A stretch of DNA of 64,000 nucleotides from Actinophytocola sp963729115 (lineage in GTDB: Bacteria; Actinomycetota; Actinomycetes; Mycobacteriales; Pseudonocardiaceae): positions 372,001 through 436,000 of the forward strand of contig CAVSMR010000011.1 of NCBI GenBank assembly GCA_963729115.1, written 5' to 3'. The notes under the pieces are model-generated. The model saw nothing but the letters and a program-made list of their open reading frames with translations, did not search any database and was not told the origin of the DNA. How positions within the stretch are numbered: the stretch's first letter is position 1; every line of letters starts with the position of its first letter. Positions 52,799 through 61,401 of this stretch are shown here, in pieces. Both the position numbers and the translations under genes were made by a program.

Positions 52799-53956
52799 CT
52801 AGCCCAAACCGCCGATGATGATGCCGATCAGCCCACCGCCGCGGTCGTCGTCGTCACGACCGCCGGGGCCGTTCCCGTTCCCCGGCCCATTGCCCGGGCC
52901 ACCGCCGGGGCCGTCGCCCGGGCCGTCCGGCGGCTGGGCGGACGTGCGTGGCGGCGCCGGCTTGGCCGGTTTCCGCGTTTCCGACTTCGACGGCTCCTGC
53001 CTGGCGGGCTGCGGCGCATCGCCGCGCGGATACGTCTGCGCGGGCGGGTTGGCCTGCGTGTCCTCGGGCTGGCGCTGTTCGCCGGGCGGGTTCTGCTCCC
53101 CCGCCGGCTCGCTCGGCGTGCCGCTGTTCACGGTGGTCGCCACGGCCACCGCGAGCGCGGTGGCGGCGAGGCCGATCCCGGCGAGCCCGGTGAAGGCTCG
53201 GCGCCGCCGATCGGCGTCGGGCGGGCGCTGCGCCGGCTCGGTGTCGTCCGGTTCCGCGTCGAGGTCCAGGCCCAGGTCCGGCAGCGGGAACTCGTTGGTG
53301 ACACCGGACGCGACGTTGCGGAGCAGCTCGCCGCAGCGCAAGGCGTCGGGGCGGGCGTCAGGGTCGCGGTCGGTCATGACCGTCAGGACCATCCGCCACT
53401 CGGGCCCGAGATCGAAGGGCAGGTACTCGGCGATCGTCATGCCCAGCGAGTAGACGTCGCCGGACGGCCGGCCGAGCCCGCGGTCGGCGCCGAACCCGGT
53501 GAGGTGCCCGGTGCCCTTGTGGTCGATGAGCACGTTGGAGGCGTCGAGGTCGCCGTGCACCACGCCGCGCTCGTGCACGTAGGCCAGCACGTCCGCCAGC
53601 TGCGCGCCGAGCTGGGCGACGGCGGCGGGCTCGAGCGCCTCGCGGGCGGCGTACGTGGCGAGCTTCTCGCCGTCGACGAGCCGCATCACCAGGTACGGCC
53701 GGTCGGTGTCGAGGTTGGCGTCGTAGACGGTGACCAGTCCGGGATGGGAGAGCCCGCCGAGCACCTGTGCCTCGGCGGCGAAGCGGGCGAAGCCGTCCGC
53801 GTCGGGCTGGGGGTGCAGGAGCTTGACCGCGACCTGCCGCTCGAGCCGCACGTCGTCGGCTACGTAGACGGTGGTGGTGCGTCCTGATCCGACCCTGGTG
53901 CGCAGAACATATCTGTCGCCCAGAGCGCCCGTGGTCGTCCAGTCCACATGATCCAT
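52799..53956 (-). CDS. Degenerate Ser/Thr kinase (pseudokinase) with membrane helix and Gly/Pro-rich tail
   Basis: 385 residues. The nucleotide loop GSGRTTTVY and the lysine VAVKLL remain. The catalytic loop reads HGDLDASN instead of HRDLKPxN, the DFG is GFG, and the segment from there to the APE motif is lost (GFGADRGLGRPSGDVYSLG). So phosphotransfer is doubtful. A membrane helix (about 250-275) is followed by a Pro/Gly/Asn-rich tail ending with GGGLIGIIIGGLG. GGAGGG precedes the ATG. Location beside the ABC genes suggests a regulatory partner. Confidence 0.88.
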   Translation of the reverse strand: MDHVDWTTTGALGDRYVLRTRVGSGRTTTVYVADDVRLERQVAVKLLHPQPDADGFARFAAEAQVLGGLSHPGLVTVYDANLDTDRPYLVMRLVDGEKLATYAAREALEPAAVAQLGAQLADVLAYVHERGVVHGDLDASNVLIDHKGTGHLTGFGADRGLGRPSGDVYSLGMTIAEYLPFDLGPEWRMVLTVMTDRDPDARPDALRCGELLRNVASGVTNEFPLPDLGLDLDAEPDDTEPAQRPPDADRRRRAFTGLAGIGLAATALAVAVATTVNSGTPSEPAGEQNPPGEQRQPEDTQANPPAQTYPRGDAPQPARQEPSKSETRKPAKPAPPRTSAQPPDGPGDGPGGGPGNGPGNGNGPGGRDDDDRGGGLIGIIIGGLG

Positions 53957-54031
53957 AAATATGACCCTCCGTCGAGCATAGGGCTACCCGACGGCGCCGG
54001 GGCCGAAACGGAAGGATCGGGCGAGGATTTC

Positions 54032-54832
54032 CTACGAAAGTCGGATCCCCGCGGGGAAGCCGAACCGGTATCCCTCGCCGGTGAGCCACGCCAGCACCTG
54101 GCGTAAGGCGGCCACGGTCTGCTCACGCCGGCCGCCGCCGTCGTGCAGGAGCACCACCGAGCCGGGCCGCACGGCGCGCTCGACGGACGCGACGATCGCC
54201 GCCGCGCCGGGGCGGCTCCAGTCGCGCGGGTCGACCGACCAGCCGAGCGGATGCATGCCGTGCCGGGCGGCGAGGTGCCTCATCGGCGTGGACCAGGTCC
54301 CGCCGGGCGCGCGGAAGTACTCGATCGGCACGTCCTCGCCGGCCGCCTCGCGCAGGTCGTCGCCGGCCTCGAGCAGCTCCTGCTCGATGTCCGCGGCGGG
54401 CCGGCGCGCCAGCCCCTCGTCGTGGTGGACCGTGTGGTTGCACAGCCGCATGCCCGCGCGCACCACGTCGCGGACGACGTCGGGGTGCGCGCGAACCTCC
54501 TTGCCCACCATGCAGAACGTGGCCACCGCGTGGTACTCGGCGAGCAAGTCGAGGACCTGGCGGGTCTGCTCCGGGTGCGGCCCGTCGTCGAAGGTCAGCG
54601 CGACGACGCGGTCGCCGGTGCGGATCTGGCGGATCACGTCCGGTGAGACGGGGGTCGGCGCGGCCTGCTTCGCCGGCGCCGCGCGTGCGACGTGTGCCGT
54701 GTCGGCCACGCCCAGGTCGGGCTGGAACGCCCGCAGCACGAGCGCCGCGAGCACGACGACGATCGCGATGACCGTGGCGACGAGGACGGCCCATCGGTAG
54801 ACGAACGGTGGCCGCAACACCTGACTACGCAC
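54032..54832 (-). CDS. Membrane-anchored polysaccharide deacetylase (NodB domain)
   Basis: 266 residues. N-terminal membrane anchor (VLVATVIAIVVVLAALVL). NodB motifs: LTFDDGPHP, NHTVHH metal histidines, FRAPGGTW, and VLLHDGGG. It removes acetyl groups from chitin-like or peptidoglycan sugars outside the membrane. GTG start; GGGAGG 5 bases upstream. Confidence 0.92.
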   Translation of the reverse strand: MRSQVLRPPFVYRWAVLVATVIAIVVVLAALVLRAFQPDLGVADTAHVARAAPAKQAAPTPVSPDVIRQIRTGDRVVALTFDDGPHPEQTRQVLDLLAEYHAVATFCMVGKEVRAHPDVVRDVVRAGMRLCNHTVHHDEGLARRPAADIEQELLEAGDDLREAAGEDVPIEYFRAPGGTWSTPMRHLAARHGMHPLGWSVDPRDWSRPGAAAIVASVERAVRPGSVVLLHDGGGRREQTVAALRQVLAWLTGEGYRFGFPAGIRLS

Positions 54833-54987
54833 GGTCGCCTCCCAGGCATCCGCACCGCTCGGCGGGTCGGGGTGACGGTAACCCCTGGGCTGGTCGACAG
54901 GCCGGTGTCGTGCGACGACACGCCGCGTCGCCCGAACCTCGTAGAGCTACCATCGATGCGCACGGAATCGACGAACCGGACGGCGCG

Positions 54988-55581
54988 GTGGCGACGGTGG
55001 ACGGAACCGGCAGGGCGAGCGGCCGCGAGCGGGTCGGGCGGGCGGCTTACGAACTGTTCAGCCGGGACGGCACGGCCACGGTCGGTGTCGACGCGATCAT
55101 CGCCCGGGCCGGCACCGCGAAGATGACGCTGTACCGCAACTTCCCGTCCAAGACCGACCTCATCCTCGACTTCCTGCGCCGCCGCGAGCGGGTGTGGACG
55201 GAGGACTGGCTGCAGGCCGAGAGCCAGCGCCGCGGCACGACGCCCGCGCAGCAACTGCTCGCGATCTTCGACGTGTTCGCCGAGTGGTTCGCCCGGCCGG
55301 ACTTCGAGGGCTGCTCGTTCCTGACGGTCATGGTCGAGACCGCGAACAAGGACGACGCCGTGCACCGGGCCAGCGTGCAGCACCTGGCCAACATCCGGCA
55401 CTACCTCAAGGGCCTGGCCGCGGCCGCCGGCATCGCGAACGCGGACTCGTTCGCGCGGCAGTGGCACATCCTCATGAAGGGCTCGATCATGGCCGCGCAC
55501 GAAGGCGACACGGCCGCCGCCGGCCGCGCCCGCGAGGTCGGCGTCGTGCTGCTGCGCGCCCACGGGATCGAGGCGGGGTAG
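54988..55581 (+). CDS. TetR-family regulator
   Basis: 197 residues from GTG 54988. HTH: GRAAYELFSRDGTATVGVDAIIARAGTAKMTLYRNFPSKTDLI. The ligand domain includes FEGCSFLTVMVE and a helical end. A second GTG at 54997 is possible. TACCAT (54948-54953) is a candidate -10. Its stop lies 75 bases before the SARP-type regulator start. Confidence 0.9.
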   Translation: MATVDGTGRASGRERVGRAAYELFSRDGTATVGVDAIIARAGTAKMTLYRNFPSKTDLILDFLRRRERVWTEDWLQAESQRRGTTPAQQLLAIFDVFAEWFARPDFEGCSFLTVMVETANKDDAVHRASVQHLANIRHYLKGLAAAAGIANADSFARQWHILMKGSIMAAHEGDTAAAGRAREVGVVLLRAHGIEAG

Positions 55582-55655
55582 CCGAACCTCGTCGAGTGCG
55601 GGCCGGCCGCCGCTCGCCACGTTGCCGATCGTCGCGCTGACAGTGATCGGCGAGA

Positions 55656-58613
55656 ATGATCGGTGTGCAGTACGGGATTCTCGGGCCGCTGGAGGTGCGG
55701 TCGGACGCCGGCGAGGCCGTGGCGGTCGGCGGGCCGCGGCCGCGGGCGATCCTCGTGATGCTGCTGCTCGAGGCCGGGCGGGTGGTCACCGTCGAGCGGC
55801 TCGTCGCCGGGCAGTACGGGGACGCGCCACCGGCCGACGCCGTCAACGCCGTGCAGGCCCAGGTTTCCCGGCTGCGCAAGGCGATCCCGGGCATCGAGTT
55901 CCACGGCGGCGGCTACCGGCTCGACGCCGACCCGGACGACGTCGACGCGCTCCGGTTCGAGCGGCTGGCGGCGCTGGGGCGGGGGCGGCTCGCGGCCGGC
56001 GACCACCGGGGTGCGCGTGGCACGCTGCGCGAGGCGCTCGCGCTGTGGCGCGGTACGCCGCTGGCCGACCTCCCGCACGCCGGGGGCCTCGCCGCCCGCC
56101 TCGCGGAGCTGCGGCTCGACGCCACCGAGGACCTCGCGGAGGCCGAGCTGGCCCTGCCCGAGGGCACCTCGGTCGCCGATCTCCGCCGCCTCGCCGCCGA
56201 TCACCCGCTGCGCGAACGGCTCCGCGGCCAGCTCATGCGTGCCCTCCACGCGGCCGGCCGGCAGGCCGAGGCGCTCGCCGAGTACGACGACGTCCGCCGC
56301 CTGCTCGCCGCCGAGCTCGGCGCCGACCCCGCCCCCGAGCTGGCCGCGGTCCACCTCGCGATCCTCCGCGCGGACGCCGCGCCGGCCCGTCGCGCGCCCG
56401 CCGCGCAGCTGACCACGTTCGTCGGCCGCGCGCGGGAACGAGCCCGCCTCGAGCAGCTGCGCGACGCGCGGCTGGTCACGATCACCGGCCCGGGCGGCAC
56501 CGGCAAGACCCGCCTGGCGATCGAGACGGCCGCGCCCGGCTCGTGCTTCGCCGACCTGTCCCCCGTCGACGACCCCGCGCTCGTGCCCGCCGCCGTGCTC
56601 GGTGCGCTCGGGGTGCGCGAAGCCGGCCTGCAGAACGCCGCGACCGGTCCCACCGCCCGACTCGTGGGCGCGCTCGCGCAGGACCCGGTACCGCTGATCC
56701 TCGACAACTGCGAGCACCTCGTCGAGGCCGCCGCCGACCTCGCTCGCACCCTGCTGGCCGCGTGCCCCGGGCTCACGATCGTCGCGACCAGCCGCGAGCC
56801 CCTCGGGCTGACCGGCGAGACGCTGCTGCCGCTCGCGCCGCTCGACGCCCACTCCGACGCGGTCCGGCTGTTCGCCGACCGGGCGGGCGCCGTGCGGCCC
56901 GGCTTCGCCGTCACGCCGGACAACCGCGCGACCGTGGCCGAGATCTGCGCGGCACTCGACGGGCTGCCGCTGGCCATCGAGCTCGCCGCCGCGCGGCTGC
57001 GCCAGTTCACCGTCGGCGAGCTGGCCACCCGCCTCGCCGAGCACGGCCCGTTCCGGCTCCTGTCCCGCGGTGACCGCACCGCGGCCGCGCGGCACCGCAC
57101 GCTCGCCGCCGTGATCGGCTGGAGCTGGGAGCTGCTCGGCGCGGAGGAGCGGGCGGCGGCGCGGCGGTTCACCGTGTTCGCCGGCGGCGCCCCGCTCGCC
57201 GCGGCCGAAGCGGTGTGCGCGACGACCGACGACGTGCTCGCCGACCTCGTGGACCGCTCGCTCCTCGAGACCGACGGCACCCGCTACCGGATGCTCGAGG
57301 TCATCCGCCTGTTCTGCGCGGCGAAGCTGGCCGAGTCCGGCGAGGCCGGCGAGATCCGCGCGCGGCACGCGGCCCACCACCTCGACCTCGCGCAGCGGGC
57401 CGACCCGCACCTGCGCGGCCCCGAGCAGCTCGACTGGCTCGCGACGCTGTCCGCGGAGCACGACAACCTGATGGCGGCGCTGCGCCGGTCGGTGCGCGAC
57501 GCCCCGGCGACCGGGTTGCGGCTGGTGGCCGCGCTCGGCGCGTACTGGTGGCTGTCCGGGCGGCGCGGCCAGGCCGGCGCGGCGGCGAACGCGTTGCTGG
57601 CGCACGACCTCCCGGCCGGGCTCGACGAGGAGTACGCCTGCGCCGTCGCGTACGCGCAGCCGCGCGCGACGCCGCGGCACTGGGCGCGGGCCGGGGCGAT
57701 CATGGTCGCGCACCGGGCGTCGCTGCGGTACCCGTTCGGCGCGGCGATCTGGGGGATGACCACCGGGCCGTGGGGCCCGGTCGGGGAGGACGTCACGCAG
57801 CTGGGCACCGACCCGTGGAACGTCGCGCTGGTCAGGTTGAGCCGCGCCCTGCTGTGGCTGCTCGGCGGGCGGCCGGGTGACGGCGAGCGAGAGCTGGGCG
57901 AGGTGCTGGCCGCGTTCGAGGCGATCGGCGAGCGGTGGGGCTGCGCGCAGGCCATGGAGTGGCTGGCCGAGGCGGCCGGGTGGCGCGGCGAGTGGGCCCG
58001 GGCACACGAGCTGTGGGCCGGCGCGCTCGAGCGGTACGAGCGGTTCGGCGCGCTCGACGAGTGCGTGGACGTGCTGAGCCGGCGCGCGGCGTGCCTCGTG
58101 CGGCGAGGCGAGCTGCCCGCGGCGGCCGCCGACGCCCGGCGGGCCGCCGTGGACAGCGAGAGGACGGGCCGGCCGGACGCGCCGGGCGTGCTGGTCACGC
58201 TCGCGGACATCGCGCGGCTGGGCGGAAATCCCGCCGAGGCGGCCGGCCTGCTCGACCGGGCCGACACGACCGGCGACGCGACGGCCGAGGCCGCGGTCCA
58301 CACCGCGCGGGCTCGCCTGGGCGGGCCGGCCGCCGAGGTGCGTGCCCACCACGAGGCGGCCGTGCGCATCGCGCGGGACCTGCCGCTCGTGGCGCACCTG
58401 GCGAGCGCCGTGGAGGGACTCGCCGAGGTCGAGGACGCCGAGCGAGCCGCGCTGCTGCTGGGCGCCGCCGTCGCGTTGCGCGGCACGGCCGTGACCGGCG
58501 ACCCCGACGTCGCCCGCGCGGCCGCCCGCGCCCGCGCGGGCACCGCCGCCTTCGCCGCCGAGTACGCCCGCGGCGCGGCGATGACCCCCGACGAGGCCCG
58601 GGCCCTCCTCTGA
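55656..58613 (+). CDS. Large SARP/AfsR-type transcriptional regulator (BTAD plus NB-ARC ATPase)
   Basis: 985 residues. OmpR-like DNA-binding plus BTAD domain (about 5-240: YGILGPLEVR, VNAVQAQVSRLRKAIPG), then an NB-ARC-type ATPase with P-loop GPGGTGKTRLA and LILDNCEHLVEA, and a C-terminal TPR-like region. AfsR-type proteins activate secondary-metabolite genes by binding 11/22-bp direct repeats. ATG 55656; GTG 55665 is a possible leaderless start. The next gene, an FAD monooxygenase, carries repeats at exactly that spacing. Confidence 0.93.
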   Translation: MIGVQYGILGPLEVRSDAGEAVAVGGPRPRAILVMLLLEAGRVVTVERLVAGQYGDAPPADAVNAVQAQVSRLRKAIPGIEFHGGGYRLDADPDDVDALRFERLAALGRGRLAAGDHRGARGTLREALALWRGTPLADLPHAGGLAARLAELRLDATEDLAEAELALPEGTSVADLRRLAADHPLRERLRGQLMRALHAAGRQAEALAEYDDVRRLLAAELGADPAPELAAVHLAILRADAAPARRAPAAQLTTFVGRARERARLEQLRDARLVTITGPGGTGKTRLAIETAAPGSCFADLSPVDDPALVPAAVLGALGVREAGLQNAATGPTARLVGALAQDPVPLILDNCEHLVEAAADLARTLLAACPGLTIVATSREPLGLTGETLLPLAPLDAHSDAVRLFADRAGAVRPGFAVTPDNRATVAEICAALDGLPLAIELAAARLRQFTVGELATRLAEHGPFRLLSRGDRTAAARHRTLAAVIGWSWELLGAEERAAARRFTVFAGGAPLAAAEAVCATTDDVLADLVDRSLLETDGTRYRMLEVIRLFCAAKLAESGEAGEIRARHAAHHLDLAQRADPHLRGPEQLDWLATLSAEHDNLMAALRRSVRDAPATGLRLVAALGAYWWLSGRRGQAGAAANALLAHDLPAGLDEEYACAVAYAQPRATPRHWARAGAIMVAHRASLRYPFGAAIWGMTTGPWGPVGEDVTQLGTDPWNVALVRLSRALLWLLGGRPGDGERELGEVLAAFEAIGERWGCAQAMEWLAEAAGWRGEWARAHELWAGALERYERFGALDECVDVLSRRAACLVRRGELPAAAADARRAAVDSERTGRPDAPGVLVTLADIARLGGNPAEAAGLLDRADTTGDATAEAAVHTARARLGGPAAEVRAHHEAAVRIARDLPLVAHLASAVEGLAEVEDAERAALLLGAAVALRGTAVTGDPDVARAAARARAGTAAFAAEYARGAAMTPDEARALL

Positions 58614-58628
58614 CAGCCCGGAGGGCAG

Positions 58629-58673
58629 CTGTCAGCGGACGGGCGGCGAACTGTCAACGCACCCGGCGATCCT
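58629..58673 (+). promoter_or_regulatory. Candidate SARP-binding direct repeats and -10 of the second FAD monooxygenase
   Basis: CTGTCAGCG (58629-58637) and CTGTCAACG (58651-58659) repeat with a 22-bp period. The second heptamer ends 8 bases before GATCCT (58668-58673), matching the known SARP layout (direct repeats, 8 bp to -10). The ATG at 58681 follows GATCCT by 7 bases. A related half-site CGCTGACAG occurs before the regulator gene at 55635. Confidence 0.75.
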
Positions 58674-58680
58674 CAGCGCC

Positions 58681-59841
58681 ATGACAACCGGCATGAAGAA
58701 CCTGACCGTCCTCGTCTCCGGCGCCAGCATCGCCGGCCCCGCGCTCGCGTACTGGCTCGACCGCTACGGCTGCACCGTCACTGTCGTCGAGCGCGCGCAG
58801 ACCCTGCGCCCCGGCGGCCAGGCCGTCGACTTCAAGGGCGCCACCCACCGCACCGTGCTCGAGCGGATGGGCATCCTCGAGGACGTGCGGCGCCTGCAGA
58901 CCGGCGGGCAGGATCAGACCGTGATCGACGCGAACGGCGAGCCGATCACCGTCATCCCGGGCGAGTTCACCGGCGGCGACCTCGAGATCCGCCGCGGCGA
59001 CCTCGCGAAGCTCCTGTACGAGCGCACGAAGGACCGCTGCGAGTATGTCTTCGGCGACTCGATCACGTCGCTGACCGAGACGGCGAACGGCGTGCACGTC
59101 ACCTTCGACCGCGCCGCCCCGCGCACCTTCGACCTCGTCGTCGGCGCCGACGGCATCCACTCGAACGTCCGCCGCCTCGCGTTCGGCCCGGAAGCCGGCT
59201 ACGTCGAGCACCTCGGCTACTACTACGCACTCGCCGACCTCGGGAACCTCGAAGGCGTGCGCGACGCGGTGATGTACAACGAGCTCGGCCGCATGGTCGC
59301 GGTCGGCGGGCCGAAGGCGCAGGCGTTCTTCGTGTTCGCCGCCGAGCCGCGCACCTACGACCGCTACGACTCCGAGCAGCAGAAGGAGATCGTGATGGCG
59401 GCGTACCAGGACGGCGGCTGGCGGCTGCCGGAGATCGTGGCGCGGCTGCCGCGGGCGACGGACGTCTACGTGGACGCGCTCGCCCGTGTCACGATCGACC
59501 GCTACGCCGCCGGCCGCGTGGTGCTCCTCGGCGACGCCGCGTACGGCAACACGCTCGGCGGGTTCGGCACCGGGCTCGCGATCGTCGGCGCGTACGTGCT
59601 CGCCGGTGAGCTGCGCGCGGCCGGCGGTGATCACGGGATCGCCTTCCGCGCGTACGAGGCACAGCTGCGCCGCTACGCCTCGGTCGCGCGCAAGGCCAGC
59701 GCCGGCCCGTTCCTCGCGCCGCCCACCAGGCTGCGGATGAGGCTGCGGAACTGGACGTTCAAGTCGAAGCTGCTGCTGGCGTTGATGCTCAAGCTGACCG
59801 ACAGCTTCGCCACCGACATCGAGCTGAAGGACTACCGGTGA
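58681..59841 (+). CDS. FAD-dependent monooxygenase, paralogue, likely SARP-controlled
   Basis: 386 residues. Motifs: VSGASIAGP, GADGIHSNVRR, VLLGDAAYGNTLGGFGTGLAIVGAYVLAGEL. Near-identical plan to the 34242 protein (both start with a GASIAGP Rossmann loop), so they are paralogues with different control. Class A flavin monooxygenase; substrate unknown. ATG 58681 is favoured by the promoter geometry; ATG 58693 is also in frame. Confidence 0.92.
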   Translation: MTTGMKNLTVLVSGASIAGPALAYWLDRYGCTVTVVERAQTLRPGGQAVDFKGATHRTVLERMGILEDVRRLQTGGQDQTVIDANGEPITVIPGEFTGGDLEIRRGDLAKLLYERTKDRCEYVFGDSITSLTETANGVHVTFDRAAPRTFDLVVGADGIHSNVRRLAFGPEAGYVEHLGYYYALADLGNLEGVRDAVMYNELGRMVAVGGPKAQAFFVFAAEPRTYDRYDSEQQKEIVMAAYQDGGWRLPEIVARLPRATDVYVDALARVTIDRYAAGRVVLLGDAAYGNTLGGFGTGLAIVGAYVLAGELRAAGGDHGIAFRAYEAQLRRYASVARKASAGPFLAPPTRLRMRLRNWTFKSKLLLALMLKLTDSFATDIELKDYR

Positions 59842-59845
59842 ACAC

Positions 59846-59877
59846 CGAGCCGACCGGCACCCTCGCCGGTCGGCTCG
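59846..59877. terminator. Bidirectional hairpin terminator
   Basis: A perfect 13-bp stem (59846-59858 with 59865-59877) with a 6-base loop lies between the convergent monooxygenase and DUF305 genes. Confidence 0.8.
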
Positions 59878-59889
59878 ACGCCCGCCGGG

Positions 59890-60507
59890 CTACCGCGCCA
59901 GCAGCCGCGCCATCTGCCGGATCTGCGCGGTCCGCGACGCGACTATCCGCCCGGCGAGTTCCTTGGCACCCGGGTACTTCCCGGACCGGCTCTCCATGCG
60001 CGCCAGCTCGACCGCGCCGTGCTGGTGCCCGGTGAACAGGTTCAGGAACGTGCGGTCGAAGTCCGGCCCGGCGGGCGTGCGCCGCAGCGCGGCGACGACC
60101 TCGGGGTCGGTCGTGTGCATGCCGCCGTGCCCGGCGTGGGCGTGCGGGTCGGGGTCGGCCGACAGCGGCTGGTTCCAGTCGCGCAGCCAGTCCTTCATGT
60201 CCGCGAGCTCGTCGGCCTGGGTCGTCTCGACCGCGGCGGCGAGGTCGCGGACGTCGGCGGTGCCGGCCCGCTCCGCCGCGACGCCCGCCAGCTCGACGCC
60301 CTGCTCGTGGTGCGGGATCAGCATCTGCAGGAACATCACGTCGGTGTCGTTGAACGTGCCCGGCAGCGCGGGCGCGGTCTCGGCGGTGCCGGAGGTGGCG
60401 GCGAGCGTGCTGCCGCACCCGGCGAGCAGCAGCACGCCGAGCAACGTTGCGGCCAGCCGGCCCGCCGGTGTGGCGGGCCGGCCGGCGCGCGCTAAACGGC
60501 CTGCCAC
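59890..60507 (-). CDS. DUF305 lipoprotein
   Basis: 205 residues from GTG 60507. Lipobox in LLLAGC, then DUF305 with HHEQGVELA, a His/Asp-rich insert (DPHAHAGHGGMHTTD) and GHQHGAVELAR. These proteins are linked to copper or other metal stress. The start overlaps the LPMO stop by 16 bases; other upstream starts would run far into that gene. Confidence 0.8.
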   Translation of the reverse strand: MAGRLARAGRPATPAGRLAATLLGVLLLAGCGSTLAATSGTAETAPALPGTFNDTDVMFLQMLIPHHEQGVELAGVAAERAGTADVRDLAAAVETTQADELADMKDWLRDWNQPLSADPDPHAHAGHGGMHTTDPEVVAALRRTPAGPDFDRTFLNLFTGHQHGAVELARMESRSGKYPGAKELAGRIVASRTAQIRQMARLLAR

Positions 60508-61205
60508 AGCGCCGGTGTGCCGGCCGGCTCCCACCCGGGCAGCGCGGTGTGGTTCTGCAGGCAGCGGTAGGTCGTGCCGCCGTAGGTGACCGTCGTGCCC
60601 GCGGTGTACGCGGAACCGGCGGCCCAGGTGCCGCCCGCGGGCGGGTTGTCCGGCGGCGGGTTGTTCGGCGGCGGGTCGGCCGGGGCGCCGCCGATCTGGA
60701 GGTCGACGCAGGCGTAGAACGCGTTGGCCGTGTCCGCGATGTTCCAGACCGCGAGCAGCTTCTGCTGCCCGGAGAAGCCGCCCAGGTTGACCGTGTGCGA
60801 CAGCGTCGGCGGCGGCTGCTGCCCGCCCCCGTCGAAGTTCGCGACCCGGGTGTTGCCGATGTAGTACTCGTAGTTCGTCGTGGCGTGCCGGGCGGTGAAC
60901 GTCCACGTGAACGTCACCGAGCTGCCGACCTGCGTGGCGTGCCAGCCCTTGCCGTTGTCGTCGAGCTCGGCGAACCGGGAGTTGCCACCACTGCAGCTGC
61001 GCAGCCCCTTGGGTCCCTCGACACTTTGCGGTTCGTACTTGATGTCGCCGCACGGCACGGTTCCTTGTGCGCACTGGGCCTGCCGGCTCGGCGGCGACGA
61101 GATGTACCCGTGCGCGCTGGCGCTCGCCGCGGGCAGCAGCACCAGGAACAGCGGGGCGAGGCCGACGGCGGCGCCGAGGACGGCCAGTCTGCGTTTCAGG
61201 CTCAT
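60492..61205 (-). CDS. AA10 lytic polysaccharide monooxygenase with CBM5/12, secreted
   Basis: 237 residues. Signal peptide cleaves before HGYISSPPSRQ, which gives the N-terminal His of the copper brace; the partner His is in FTARHATTNYEYYI. Conserved GWHATQVGSSVTFTWTFTARHA and AFYACVDLQI follow. A Pro-rich linker leads to a C-terminal chitin-binding CBM5/12 (AGSAYTAGTTVTYGGTTYRCLQ). AA10 enzymes with CBM5/12 usually attack chitin. GGGAG precedes the ATG. Two DasR boxes lie upstream. Confidence 0.95.
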   Translation of the reverse strand: MSLKRRLAVLGAAVGLAPLFLVLLPAASASAHGYISSPPSRQAQCAQGTVPCGDIKYEPQSVEGPKGLRSCSGGNSRFAELDDNGKGWHATQVGSSVTFTWTFTARHATTNYEYYIGNTRVANFDGGGQQPPPTLSHTVNLGGFSGQQKLLAVWNIADTANAFYACVDLQIGGAPADPPPNNPPPDNPPAGGTWAAGSAYTAGTTVTYGGTTYRCLQNHTALPGWEPAGTPALWQAV

Positions 61206-61240
61206 GTCATCTCCCGGGTTGCAGGGACGTACTCCGGAGA

Positions 61241-61272
61241 TGTGGTCCAGACCACATTTATGGTCTAGACCA
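61241..61272 (-). promoter_or_regulatory. Two DasR-type operators (dre) upstream of the LPMO gene
   Basis: TGGTCTAGACCA at 61261-61272 is a perfect palindrome and equals the core of the DasR box. A second near-perfect box, TGTGGTCCAGACCACA, lies at 61241-61256, centres 18 bp apart. Between and beside them are TAAATG-like -10 and TTGGTC -35 elements on the minus strand, so binding would block the promoter. Confidence 0.85.
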
Positions 61273-61337
61273 AGTTGGCCCAGTAGTCAAGTCGTCGCCC
61301 GGTGTGATCACGCCTCGGCGACCGTCCGGAAAGGACA

Positions 61338-61368
61338 GCGCCCGGCCACCGCGACGGTGGCCGGGCGC
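61338..61368 (-). terminator. Hairpin terminator after the ScyD/E-like gene
   Basis: A perfect 14-bp stem (61338-61351 with 61355-61368) with a three-base loop lies 33 bases past the ScyD/E-like stop on the minus strand. Confidence 0.8.
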
Positions 61369-61401
61369 GTCGCTCCTCCCTCGGTCAGTCCATGACTCCC
61401 C

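Noticed and set aside
52815..53453. Plus-strand Gly/Pro-rich frame opposite the pseudokinase
   Set aside because: It mirrors the repetitive tail codons of the pseudokinase and has no start signals.
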